Source: Planctomycetota bacterium (lineage in GTDB: Bacteria > Planctomycetota > Phycisphaerae > Phycisphaerales > UBA1924). Taken from it: a DNA stretch of 64,000 nucleotides. The position numbers were made by a program, and so were the translations under genes. Each line of letters begins with the position of its first letter. Within the stretch, counting starts at the first letter, position 1. Location: positions 1 through 64,000 of the forward strand of contig JANRJM010000009.1 of NCBI GenBank assembly GCA_033763975.1, given 5' to 3'. The notes beneath the pieces are model-generated. The model was not told the DNA's origin, made no database searches, and saw nothing but the letters and a program-made list of their open reading frames with translations. Of the stretch, positions 26,935 to 35,767 are shown piece by piece.

Positions 26935-27057
26935 AACTCCCTCCGGCGAAGGCGGGGTCGGGGGTGCGGCGGGGGAGAGTGTGGAGAGACGGAGCGGGAG
27001 GGAGGCGTTGACTGCCCAAGAGGAGGCGGGGTCGGTGGTGCGGGGTGTACGGACGGG

Positions 27058-27275
27058 GGTGCCACCTGCCGCCTGCTCGTTCGGTCGTTGGTGCCACCCG
27101 CCCCGGAGCCGAGTTGCGGGCGGAGGAGATCGCTGATTTGGGGGCGAGAGGCGGGGGAATAGGGTGTACGGAGGTTTGGGCCACGGGATGCTCCGACATC
27201 GGCGGACCGATGTCGGTGGCACGGGCTTGATCAATGTTGGTGCCACCTGCCGTACGTACGTTGGTGCCACCTGCC
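27058..27275 (+). repeat. Repeated GGTGCCACCTGCC motif upstream of the helicase gene
   Basis: Copies at 27058-27070, 27090-27102 (one mismatch), 27239-27251 and 27263-27275. The last two are 24 bp apart and share flanking TTG before and TAC two bases after the motif. An inverted GGTGGCAC lies at 27215-27222. The array ends 41 bp before the helicase start and may be an operator array. Confidence 0.65.
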
Positions 27276-27316
27276 TTACACTGGTGCGGCATGCGCTACC
27301 AGTTGCGGAGAAAAGA

Positions 27317-29857
27317 ATGGACTTGTCGAAACTCAAACTCGACCTTGGCTCAAAGAAGCGTGAAACTGATCCGATCCGCATATTCGGCGGGCTCACGCAG
27401 CGCGGACAGGTAGAGACGCTCTACGGCCCCCAGCAGGAGGCGCTGAACGTCTGGCACCAGAAACACCGAGCCAAGTCCGATGTCCTGTTCTCCATGAACA
27501 CGGGCGGCGGCAAGACCCTCGTGGGCCTCCTCGCCGCGCAATCGCTGGTGAACGAGACAAAGGGCAAGGTGTTGTACGTTTGCCCCACCAATCAACTCGT
27601 GCAGCAGACGGCGGCGCAGGCTGAAGACTGCGGAATCACCGTGGCGACATACGGGTCCCAGACTTGGACCAACAGAGATAGATATGACTCTGCCGAGTGC
27701 TGCTGCGTCACCAACTACCACGCCGCTTTCCGCGGTGGGAGCCCATTCCTTGAAGACACGATCCGTGCCGTCCTCTTCGATGATGCCCACGTAGCGCCCG
27801 CGACGATCCGCTCGTGTTTTACCATTGAAGTAAACCGCAATCACGGAGCGTGGGGTCCGCTCATGGGCATCTTCCGCGCCCACTTCGACCATTCCCCGTT
27901 TTCCACGCGGTTCTCCCGCTTCACCGGAGGCGACCAATACGAAAGCGGAGTGTTGTTCGTGCCAGCGTGGTTTGTCTGGGAGCATCGCGCAGCGATCCAG
28001 AAGGCGCTCGCCGAGAATGGAGTGGACGCACAAGATGCCGGAACGCGCTTCGCCTACCGGCATCTGCGAGACCACTTGACCTCGTGCGCGTTCTTCCTCT
28101 CCCAGCGTGGAATCGAGATCACACCGCCCGTCATCCCCACGCATTCGCTCTCCTACTTCGGGCAGAACGTCCGGCGGTTGTACCTGACGGCCACGCTCCC
28201 ATCCCGATACGAGTGCATCCGAACTTTCGGCGTGGATCGCGCGGATATCGTTTCCCCAACAGGCAAGATCGGCGCTGCTCAGCGATTGTTCGCGTTCCCG
28301 CAAGGTGACTTGGATGAGAACGCCTACGACCAAACAGAGACGATGATTGAGCCGCACAAAGCCTGCATCATCGTCCCGTCAAAGCGTGCAGCGGAGCGGT
28401 GGGAGGGCATCGGGACCGTCTACGACAGCAAGTCAGGCCACGCCGGTATCAAAGAGTTCGCAGACGCAACAGATACTCGCAAGATGATCCTCGCGGGCAT
28501 CTTCGACGGCATCGACCTCCCCGGTAAGGCGTGCAAGGTGCTGGTTCTGGACGGCATCCCGCGCGGGGCCTGCCTACACGATCGGTTCGTAGAGGACCAG
28601 TTGGACTCGAAAAAGTTCCGGCTCTCGCAGACGGCGGGTCGGTTGACGCAGGCGATCGGGCGGATATTCCGCAGCAACACCGACCACGGCGTGGTCGTGC
28701 TGGCAGACAAAGCGTTGCAGAGTTGGCTGCGCCAACCAGAGCACATGGCGTACCTCCCTGAGTTGCTTCAGCAGCAGTTGTTGCTGGGCGCGGCGATTCG
28801 CAAGTCGCTCGAAGAGAGTGGCGAGAAGGAGGAGGCGTATCCCGACCTTATGCTGAAGGTCATCCAAGGTGAGAAGGATTGGGACGACTTCTACAACGCC
28901 AAACTCGCCGAGATCGCTACGGAGAAGCGACCGAAGGAGCCTGCATGGGGCGACGGCGCGGCGAGGAAGGAGTACGACGCTTGGACTCATATGTGGGAGG
29001 GCCGCCACCGCGCGGCCGCTGACGCCCTGAACGGACTCGGCAACGAACTGACCGACAAGGATCGCGGCTTGGCGGCGTGGCACCTCCACTGGTGCGGTGT
29101 TGCTCATCTTCAGGAGGGAGACACAGCCACAGCAGCGCTCGCCTTCCAGCAGGCCGCGAACCTGAAGGCGATGCTGGGCCGTCCCGCGACGGCCGGACCC
29201 GCGGTTGGTGCGGCAAGTGTCCCACCCGCGGTATCACCGCAGGCGAAGCGTTCTGTCGTGGCGGCGAAGGGCGCACTCGAAACGGCAGCGAAGTCGGTCC
29301 TGGACCGCTTGCGGGGTGACGGAGGCAAGAACGCGGAGGAGCACGAACAAGCCCTCTGCGACTTGGGCTCGCTGCTCGGGCTCGAATCCAGCAGGCCGGA
29401 GAAGAAGGCGGACAAGAAGGGGCCGGATGTGGCTTGGCTCTGTCCAGAATCGAAGGATGCGCTGGGGCTGGAGGCGAAGACCCAGAAGACGAAGCCCGTG
29501 GTTTACAAGAAGACACGCGATATCGGCCAAGCCCTCGATAGCCGCGAGTGGTTGAAGCAGAACCACCCTCACCTGAAGGATCACATATGGATGGTGGGCG
29601 ACCTCGGAGACGTGGTGATGCAAGCGAACCCACCTCCCGACCTACGGGTGGTACCGCTGGAGTCGATGATGGACTTGGCGCAGCGGCTCATCAACGTGGG
29701 ACGGCGGATCGTCGTGCGCCCCGCAGGGTCGTCTTTGGAGTCCGCAACCCAAGAGGCGTTCACCTACTACGGGTTGCTCTGGCCGCAAGTCGCGGAGTCG
29801 TTGGAGTACCGCTTCGCTATCGACCTCCAAGACAACGCGGTATCGGACGATGAATGA
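27317..29857 (+). CDS. Superfamily 2 helicase with possible C-terminal PD-(D/E)XK nuclease
   Basis: An 846-residue protein. ATG 27317 has GGAG six bases upstream. Helicase motifs are Walker A NTGGGKT (61-67), Walker B DDAH (155-158, a variant of DEAH), TATL (291-294) and motif VI TQAIGRIFR (444-452). After a helical region around 500-620 comes a lysine-rich linker. Then KGPDVAWLCPESKDALGLEA and Lys721 follow, giving a D-x(14)-E-x-K arrangement (Asp704, Glu719, Lys721) that resembles the PD-(D/E)XK nuclease core. The gene stands alone, without methylase or partner. Codon use is less GC-biased than in its neighbours. An anti-phage or nucleic-acid-processing role is inferred, not shown. Confidence 0.75.
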   Translation: MDLSKLKLDLGSKKRETDPIRIFGGLTQRGQVETLYGPQQEALNVWHQKHRAKSDVLFSMNTGGGKTLVGLLAAQSLVNETKGKVLYVCPTNQLVQQTAAQAEDCGITVATYGSQTWTNRDRYDSAECCCVTNYHAAFRGGSPFLEDTIRAVLFDDAHVAPATIRSCFTIEVNRNHGAWGPLMGIFRAHFDHSPFSTRFSRFTGGDQYESGVLFVPAWFVWEHRAAIQKALAENGVDAQDAGTRFAYRHLRDHLTSCAFFLSQRGIEITPPVIPTHSLSYFGQNVRRLYLTATLPSRYECIRTFGVDRADIVSPTGKIGAAQRLFAFPQGDLDENAYDQTETMIEPHKACIIVPSKRAAERWEGIGTVYDSKSGHAGIKEFADATDTRKMILAGIFDGIDLPGKACKVLVLDGIPRGACLHDRFVEDQLDSKKFRLSQTAGRLTQAIGRIFRSNTDHGVVVLADKALQSWLRQPEHMAYLPELLQQQLLLGAAIRKSLEESGEKEEAYPDLMLKVIQGEKDWDDFYNAKLAEIATEKRPKEPAWGDGAARKEYDAWTHMWEGRHRAAADALNGLGNELTDKDRGLAAWHLHWCGVAHLQEGDTATAALAFQQAANLKAMLGRPATAGPAVGAASVPPAVSPQAKRSVVAAKGALETAAKSVLDRLRGDGGKNAEEHEQALCDLGSLLGLESSRPEKKADKKGPDVAWLCPESKDALGLEAKTQKTKPVVYKKTRDIGQALDSREWLKQNHPHLKDHIWMVGDLGDVVMQANPPPDLRVVPLESMMDLAQRLINVGRRIVVRPAGSSLESATQEAFTYYGLLWPQVAESLEYRFAIDLQDNAVSDDE

Positions 29858-29931
29858 TCGCGTGCTTTGGCTTTGTAGCCGTGGTGTAGCCGTGACGCGG
29901 GCGTCCGATTCGAGCCTCCGAAGCCACCAAT

Positions 29932-29960
29932 AAAAAAGCCTCTGGGATGCTCCCAGAGGC
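29932..29960 (-). terminator. Intrinsic terminator
   Basis: Read on the minus strand: GCCTCTGGGA (29951-29960), loop GCA, TCCCAGAGGC (29938-29947), then six T (29932-29937). It lies just after the tRNA-Lys remnant and is oriented as that gene's terminator. On the plus strand the same stem lies 80 bp after the helicase. Confidence 0.85.
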
Positions 29961-29969
29961 GATTTCAAG

Positions 29970-30016
29970 TGCCCCCCGAAGGACTCGAACCTTCGACCCG
30001 CTGATGAAGAGTCAGC
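29970..30016 (-). pseudogene. 3' half of a tRNA-Lys(CTT) gene, 5' half missing
   Basis: The minus strand carries an anticodon arm GCTGA-CTCTTCA-TCAGC (30000-30016, anticodon CTT), a variable loop, a T arm GAAGG-TTCGAGT-CCTTC (29978-29994), the 3' acceptor strand GGGGGGC (29971-29977) and discriminator A. Upstream there is no CCCCCC acceptor strand and no normal D arm; instead the groEL 3' region begins. Base 37 is C instead of a purine. It is probably a nonfunctional remnant or an integration scar. Confidence 0.7.
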
Positions 30017-30039
30017 AGTCACTTTCGCGACTGCTGACT
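30010..30039 (-). repeat. 10-bp inverted repeat between groEL and the tRNA remnant
   Basis: AGTCAGCAGT (30010-30019) and ACTGCTGACT (30030-30039) with a 10-nt loop. The left arm overlaps the anticodon stem-loop of the tRNA-Lys remnant. It lies 10 bp past the groEL stop and may also serve as its 3' hairpin. Confidence 0.7.
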
Positions 30040-30049
30040 GAGGATTCAA

Positions 30050-31684
<1,635 letters not shown>

Positions 31685-31694
31685 GGGGGTCTCC

Positions 31695-31766
31695 AAATGG
31701 TCAAATGGTCAAATGGTCAAATGGTCAAATGGGCAAATGGGCAAATGGGCAAATGGGCAAATGGGC
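31695..31766. repeat. Nine tandem octamers next to the groEL ribosome binding site
   Basis: On the plus strand, four copies of AAATGGTC (31695-31726) are followed by five of AAATGGGC (31727-31766), with no interruptions. The array begins directly upstream of the groEL GGAG, so it lies in the groEL leader or promoter. The unit length of 8 and the perfect repeats make slippage likely. Confidence 0.95.
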
Positions 31767-31783
31767 ACTTAGGAAGAACGAAA

Positions 31784-32041
31784 TCAGGTGCGGGCGGAGA
31801 GATCGCGGCGGGTGTCCGCGTGCGCGAGGCCGATGCGGACCCAGGCGACGCGTTCTGCGTCGATGATGTAGACGCTCTGGCCGTCGGTGACCTTCACAAG
31901 GTGGTCGGGCTCGTCGGGGATGAGCATGGCGGTGTGGACGTGGAGTAGCGACTCGTGCGAGGGCATGGACGTGAACGCGAAGACGCAGTCGCGTTCGCCG
32001 TTGAGTTCGCGGAGTGCTGTGCGGAGTTGGTCCGGGGTCAT
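31784..32041 (-). CDS. Small conserved-looking protein between groES and groEL
   Basis: 85 residues, beginning MTPDQLRTALRELNGERDC and continuing SLLHVHTAMLIPDEPDHLVK then DGQSVYIIDAERVAWVRI. It has mixed alpha/beta character with no signal peptide or membrane segment, probably cytosolic. The strand pattern (H-VH-AMLIP, VKVTDG, VYIID, VAWVRI) suggests a small beta-rich fold. The ribosome binding site is weak. It lies 97 bp after groES and 99 bp before groEL on the same strand, so co-transcription is likely. I do not recognise the family. Confidence 0.65.
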   Translation of the reverse strand: MTPDQLRTALRELNGERDCVFAFTSMPSHESLLHVHTAMLIPDEPDHLVKVTDGQSVYIIDAERVAWVRIGLAHADTRRDLSART

Positions 32042-32138
32042 GGGTGGGGGAAGGCATCGGGCGCTGGGCATCGGGCACGAGGGGACAGAACGAAGGACTG
32101 ACGCCGGTGGCTCACGCCTCATCCCGAGTGCCCTGCAC

Positions 32139-32450
32139 TCAGTCGATGACCGCGAGGATGTCTTCCTCGGACATGATGAGGAGTTCGTCGCCGTCGAGCT
32201 TGACCTCGGTGCCGGCGTAGGACGAGAAGATGACCTTGTCGCCCTTCTTGACGGTGAGCGGGATGCGTTCGCCGGTGTCGGTGTTGATGGAGCCGGTGCC
32301 GACGGCCTCGATGACGCCGGTCTTGGGGCGGTCCTTGGACGATTCCGGCAGGAAGATGCCCGATTCGGTCTTGGACTGGGCCTCGTCCCGACGCACGAGG
32401 ATCTTGTCGCCCAGCGGGCGGATGCCCGTCGCTTTCGCCGCCTTCGCCAT
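32139..32450 (-). CDS. groES: Co-chaperonin GroES (Hsp10)
   Basis: A 103-residue heptameric lid for GroEL. ATG 32450 has a perfect GGAGGT six bases upstream. The core IRPLGDKILVRRDEAQ, the mobile loop KTESGIFLPESSKD and the end SEEDILAVID are all present. No CIRCE inverted repeat (TTAGCACTC-N9-GAGTGCTAA) occurs in the 78 bp upstream, so HrcA control is not supported here. The hairpin at 32493 belongs to the preceding gene or the leader. Confidence 0.97.
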   Translation of the reverse strand: MAKAAKATGIRPLGDKILVRRDEAQSKTESGIFLPESSKDRPKTGVIEAVGTGSINTDTGERIPLTVKKGDKVIFSSYAGTEVKLDGDELLIMSEEDILAVID

Positions 32451-32492
32451 AACAACCTCCGATATCACACTGCGTTGCGAAACCTGAACAGA

Positions 32493-32516
32493 CGCCCGGC
32501 GCACGCGCGTCGGGCG
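32493..32516 (-). terminator. GC-rich hairpin between the receiver-like gene and groES
   Basis: CGCCCGGCGC (32493-32502) and GCGTCGGGCG (32507-32516) pair over 10 bp with one G-T, loop of 4. It lies 12 bp after the stop at 32529 and 42 bp before groES. There is no strong T run; it could be a terminator or an attenuator of read-through. Confidence 0.45.
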
Positions 32517-32528
32517 GAAGAGAGACGA

Positions 32529-33038
32529 TCAGACCGGCCACTTGCCGCGGTAATGACGCTCGAGGCAGCGGCGGAGCACTTCGAGCATGACGTTGAGGTC
32601 CTGGGCCTCGCGGGGGCGGTCGACGACGGCGAAGGCGCCCATGCGGAGAGCCGCGGCGATGTCGCGGGCTTCGTCGCGCAGCGTGCGCCGGCGCTTGATG
32701 ACGACGACCGGGGGCGGCGAGGCGAGACGGACGAGGATCTCCAGCAGACGCGGGCCGCCTTCCTGGAGTTCCGGGTCGCTGTCGGCGCCGGTGTCGAGCG
32801 GGAGCGCCAGGTCGACGACGGCGACGTGGATCGGCGTGGACTGGATGATGCGGGTGGCCTCGGCGCCGGTGGTCGCCTGGTGCGAGCGGACGCCCATCGG
32901 CTCGAGCAGGCGGGGGAGACGCTCGACCCAGGGGTCGCTCTGCCACCCGCCGCTGGAGAGCAGGAGGTTGAGACGGCAGCCGGCGTGCCCGCCCGTCGCG
33001 GGGTTCTGCGGCTCGTCGGGTTGGCGGGGCGAGGGCAT
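32529..33038 (-). CDS. Response-regulator receiver-like protein
   Basis: A 169-residue protein with one receiver-like domain and no output domain. LNLLLSSGGWQS begins the fold, VAVVDLALP supplies the phospho-acceptor-like Asp, and GAFAVVDRPREAQDLNVMLE ends it. The acidic pair near the N-terminus of typical receivers is not obvious and the switch Lys position reads VVVIKRRRT, so phosphorylation is doubtful. ATG 33038 is used; GTG 33041 is adjacent. It lies upstream of groES on the same strand and is divergent from rmuC. Confidence 0.75.
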   Translation of the reverse strand: MPSPRQPDEPQNPATGGHAGCRLNLLLSSGGWQSDPWVERLPRLLEPMGVRSHQATTGAEATRIIQSTPIHVAVVDLALPLDTGADSDPELQEGGPRLLEILVRLASPPPVVVIKRRRTLRDEARDIAAALRMGAFAVVDRPREAQDLNVMLEVLRRCLERHYRGKWPV

Positions 33039-33267
33039 CACGTGTGGAGGGGACAGGCAAGCGGCGTGCCGGGCCGGGCGGGCGTCACGCGGACGTGCGA
33101 TGACGCGGACGTGACATCAGCCCGGGTGCGGCGTGGCGCGCGGCCGACGAAGCGTTCCGGTGAGTGCCGAAATGGCAGAGCGGGCGGCGCGGGGGTCGGG
33201 CGACAGTTGACACATCGTACCGAATAAACACCGCACCACAAGGTGCTGACGGTGGTACACTGCCGAC

Positions 33268-34818
33268 ATGGACGGGATGCACTGGGCGTTGCTGGCGGCG
33301 GCGGTGGCGGGCGCAGCGTTGGCCGCGTGGCTGCTGGCGCAGCGGGCATCGGGGGCGGGGCGCTTGGCGGCGGCGGAGGAGGCGGCACGCCGGCTGGAGG
33401 AGGATGTTCGCCGGCGCGACGAACTGCTGGCGGCGCGGGAGGTGGAGTTGCGGGGGATCGCGGAGAAGCACGCGCGGGCGTCGGAGGCGGCCGCGTCGCT
33501 GGAGGCATCGCTGAAGGCCGCGAACGCGGCCCGGGCGGACGAGGCGGCTCGGGCCGAGGCGGCGAAGGCGGCGGCGGTTCGAGCGGCGGAGGAGCGCGCC
33601 AAGGCGGAGCGAGATGGTGATCGCGATGCGCACCGGGCGCGGGTGGAGTCGCTGGAACGTGCGAACAAGGTGATCGAAGACCGGCTGAAGCAGTACGACA
33701 CCCAGGTGCGCGAGGCGTTCGGGGCGATCGCGAGCAAGGCGTTGCAAACCTCGCGCGAGGAGTTTCTGGCGCTCGCGAAGCAGCAGTTCGAGAAGCACGC
33801 CGGCGAAGCCGGCGCGGACCTGGCGATGCGGCAGGCCGCGATCGACGAGATGCTGCGCCCGATGCGCGAAGCGCTGGCAAAGACCGAGACGCGGCTGGGT
33901 GAGATCGAGCAGGGGGGCGCCAAGACGGCGGGCGAACTGGTGACGCGGATCACGCAGTTGCAGGAGTCGGAGCGACTGCTGCGGGAGGAGACGGGGAACC
34001 TGGTGAAGGCGTTGCGCCAGCCGCAGGTGCGGGGGCGGTACGGGGAACTGCAACTGCGCCGCGTGGCGGAGATCGCGGGCATGCGGGCGTACTGCGACTT
34101 CGAGGAGCAGTCGTCGACGCGAGACGGCGAGGGGACGCTCAACCGGCCGGACATGATCGTCCGCTTGCCGAACGGGCGGCATGTGGTGGTGGATGCCAAG
34201 ACGAACATCCAGCCGTACCTGGACGCGCTGGAGGCCAAGGACCCCGCGCGGGTGGAGGCGTGCCTCGACGCGTACGCGAACGGAGTTGCCAAGACCGCGG
34301 CGGCGCTGGGGAGCAAGTCGTATTGGAAGGGGTACGACGGGGCGCCGGAGTTCGTGGTGATGTTTGTGCCGGGCGAGCAGTTGATCGATGCGGCGCTGGC
34401 GCGCCGCCCGGACCTGCTGGAGGCGGCGGCGCGGCAGAACGTGCTGCTGGCGGGGCCGGGGTCGCTGATCGCGCTGCTGCGCGCGGTGCACCTGGGGTTC
34501 CGCGAGCAGAAGATCAGCGAGGAAGCACGGGCGATCCGCGACCTGGTGACGGAGTTGCACCAGCGGCTGGCGATCGCGCTGGAGAAGGCGGCGGGGGTGC
34601 AGCGGAGCCTGGCGGGCGCGGTGAAGTCGTGGAACGAGTTCGCCGGTTCGGTGGACGGTCGGCTGATCCCGCAGGTGAAAAAGATCGAGAGCGCGGGGGT
34701 GAAGTCGTCGCGCGAGGTAGAGGCGGTGGGGGAGATCGAGGCGACGACGAGGTCGATCGCGCTGCTGCCGGTGCGAGGCGAGGACGGCGTGTCGGTGGAC
34801 GCGGCCCGGGTCGAGTAG
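33268..34818 (+). CDS. rmuC: DNA recombination protein RmuC
   Basis: A 516-residue membrane-anchored coiled-coil protein with an endonuclease-like domain. The N-terminal helix is WALLAAAVAGAALAAWLLA. A long Ala/Glu/Arg coiled coil spans about 30-150. The RmuC domain follows with GRYGELQLRRVAEIAGM, NRPDMIVRLPNGRHVVVDAKT (PD-(D/E)XK residues) and PEFVVMFVPGEQLIDAAL. The family limits inversion-type rearrangements in E. coli. Two small coiled-coil genes follow on the same strand. TTGACA at 33207 may be its -35 box but I see no good -10. Confidence 0.93.
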   Translation: MDGMHWALLAAAVAGAALAAWLLAQRASGAGRLAAAEEAARRLEEDVRRRDELLAAREVELRGIAEKHARASEAAASLEASLKAANAARADEAARAEAAKAAAVRAAEERAKAERDGDRDAHRARVESLERANKVIEDRLKQYDTQVREAFGAIASKALQTSREEFLALAKQQFEKHAGEAGADLAMRQAAIDEMLRPMREALAKTETRLGEIEQGGAKTAGELVTRITQLQESERLLREETGNLVKALRQPQVRGRYGELQLRRVAEIAGMRAYCDFEEQSSTRDGEGTLNRPDMIVRLPNGRHVVVDAKTNIQPYLDALEAKDPARVEACLDAYANGVAKTAAALGSKSYWKGYDGAPEFVVMFVPGEQLIDAALARRPDLLEAAARQNVLLAGPGSLIALLRAVHLGFREQKISEEARAIRDLVTELHQRLAIALEKAAGVQRSLAGAVKSWNEFAGSVDGRLIPQVKKIESAGVKSSREVEAVGEIEATTRSIALLPVRGEDGVSVDAARVE

Positions 34819-34900
34819 CGATTTGCCCCGAACGCCCCGGCGGTGTGTTGCAGGATGAACAACGCTTCGCGGCGCGGTATGCTGACGCGGGGAGGTGCCC

Positions 34901-35188
34901 ATGGCGTCGGTGAAATCGTTCAACTCGTCCGCGGAGGCGAAGGCCTACTTCGACAAGCAATCGCAGAAGATCAGCGCGGCGGTCGCCAAGATCGACGCGG
35001 CGATCATCGAGGCGGACAAGTTGAAGGCGAAGGTGCTCGCGAAGGTGCCCGACGGGTACACGGCGGCGAGCGTGAAGGAGTTTGAACGCAAGCGCGAGAT
35101 GGCGAAGGGGGCCTTCAAGTCGCTGGACATCTACCTGGCGGGGGCGAAGGCGCGGGCGAAAGAGGCGATGGTTGCCTTGAAGATATAG
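34901..35188 (+). CDS. Small coiled-coil protein
   Basis: 95 residues (MASVKSFNSSAEAKAYFDK, ending AKEAMVALKI), Ala/Lys-rich and almost entirely helical, with no signal peptide. ATG 34901 follows GGAGGTGCCC, a strong ribosome binding site. It precedes the 183-residue coiled-coil gene by 21 bp, so the two form a pair downstream of rmuC. No family recognised; a structural or partner role is only inferred. Confidence 0.75.
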   Translation: MASVKSFNSSAEAKAYFDKQSQKISAAVAKIDAAIIEADKLKAKVLAKVPDGYTAASVKEFERKREMAKGAFKSLDIYLAGAKARAKEAMVALKI

Positions 35189-35209
35189 GCAGCAGAGGAG
35201 ACGGACGCC

Positions 35210-35761
35210 ATGGCCGACGCATCGGATGTTCTGAAAGCTTCGGACTCGATCATGCGGATCGTCGAGGACGCCGGCAAGCGCAGCCTCGCTCGCTCGCGGG
35301 TGCTGGCGGACCTCAAGTACGGAACGCCTTCGGAGATCGAGCACGCGAAGTCGGCGCTGCAGGCGGAGGTCGTGAGCGTGACGAAGCTGCGGGCCGCGTG
35401 CGACGCGCTGGCGAGAAGCCTGAAGAACGCCGAGGCGACGCTGGACAAGATGGACGCGACGGCGAAGAAGGACCAGGCGACGCTGGACGCGCTGGCAAAG
35501 TCCGGCGGCGGGAGCGGGAAGGAGCTCGACGAATCGTCGCCCTTCATCCTCGCGATCCACACGGGGCGGGACGCGGTGTGTCAGCGGCTGAAGTTCGCGG
35601 CGGCGGACTTCGTCAAGCTGCGGGACTCGGTGTCGCGAGACCCGAACATGAATTCCCACAGGGACCCGAAGGCGGCGCGCGTCGTGCTGGAGAAGCTCTC
35701 GGAGGCGGCCGAATCGCTGACCGAAGCGGAGCGCATGATGCGATCGATCGACATGGGGTAG
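35210..35761 (+). CDS. Coiled-coil protein, second of a pair
   Basis: 183 residues, helical: MADASDVLKASDSIMRIVED, a heptad-rich middle (SALQAEVVSVTKLRAACDAL) and a Gly/Ser hinge near residue 100 (SGGGSGKELDESSPF). GAGGAG lies upstream of ATG 35210. There is no signal or membrane segment. It is convergent with ftsH, whose stop is 6 bp away. The function is unknown; the shared helical character with the preceding gene suggests they interact. Confidence 0.75.
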   Translation: MADASDVLKASDSIMRIVEDAGKRSLARSRVLADLKYGTPSEIEHAKSALQAEVVSVTKLRAACDALARSLKNAEATLDKMDATAKKDQATLDALAKSGGGSGKELDESSPFILAIHTGRDAVCQRLKFAAADFVKLRDSVSRDPNMNSHRDPKAARVVLEKLSEAAESLTEAERMMRSIDMG

Positions 35762-35767
35762 GGCGCG

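Larger units (their letters stand above)
26634..27316. other. 683-bp noncoding stretch upstream of the helicase gene
   Basis: Open frames here lack ribosome binding sites and read as GC-bias noise on both strands. It contains a 12-bp hairpin (26906-26934) and four direct plus one inverted copy of a GGTGCCACC motif near the helicase start. No integrase or transposase is visible. Confidence 0.55.

Noticed and set aside
26846-27136. Small plus-strand gene in the noncoding stretch before the helicase
   Set aside because: No ribosome binding site, Arg/Gly/Pro-biased composition, and it runs through the hairpin and repeat motifs.
31695-31766. CRISPR array
   Set aside because: Tandem 8-bp units without spacers and no cas genes in the window.
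32451-32528. CIRCE element for HrcA control of groES
   Set aside because: No TTAGCACTC-N9-GAGTGCTAA or near match; only a GC-rich hairpin is present.
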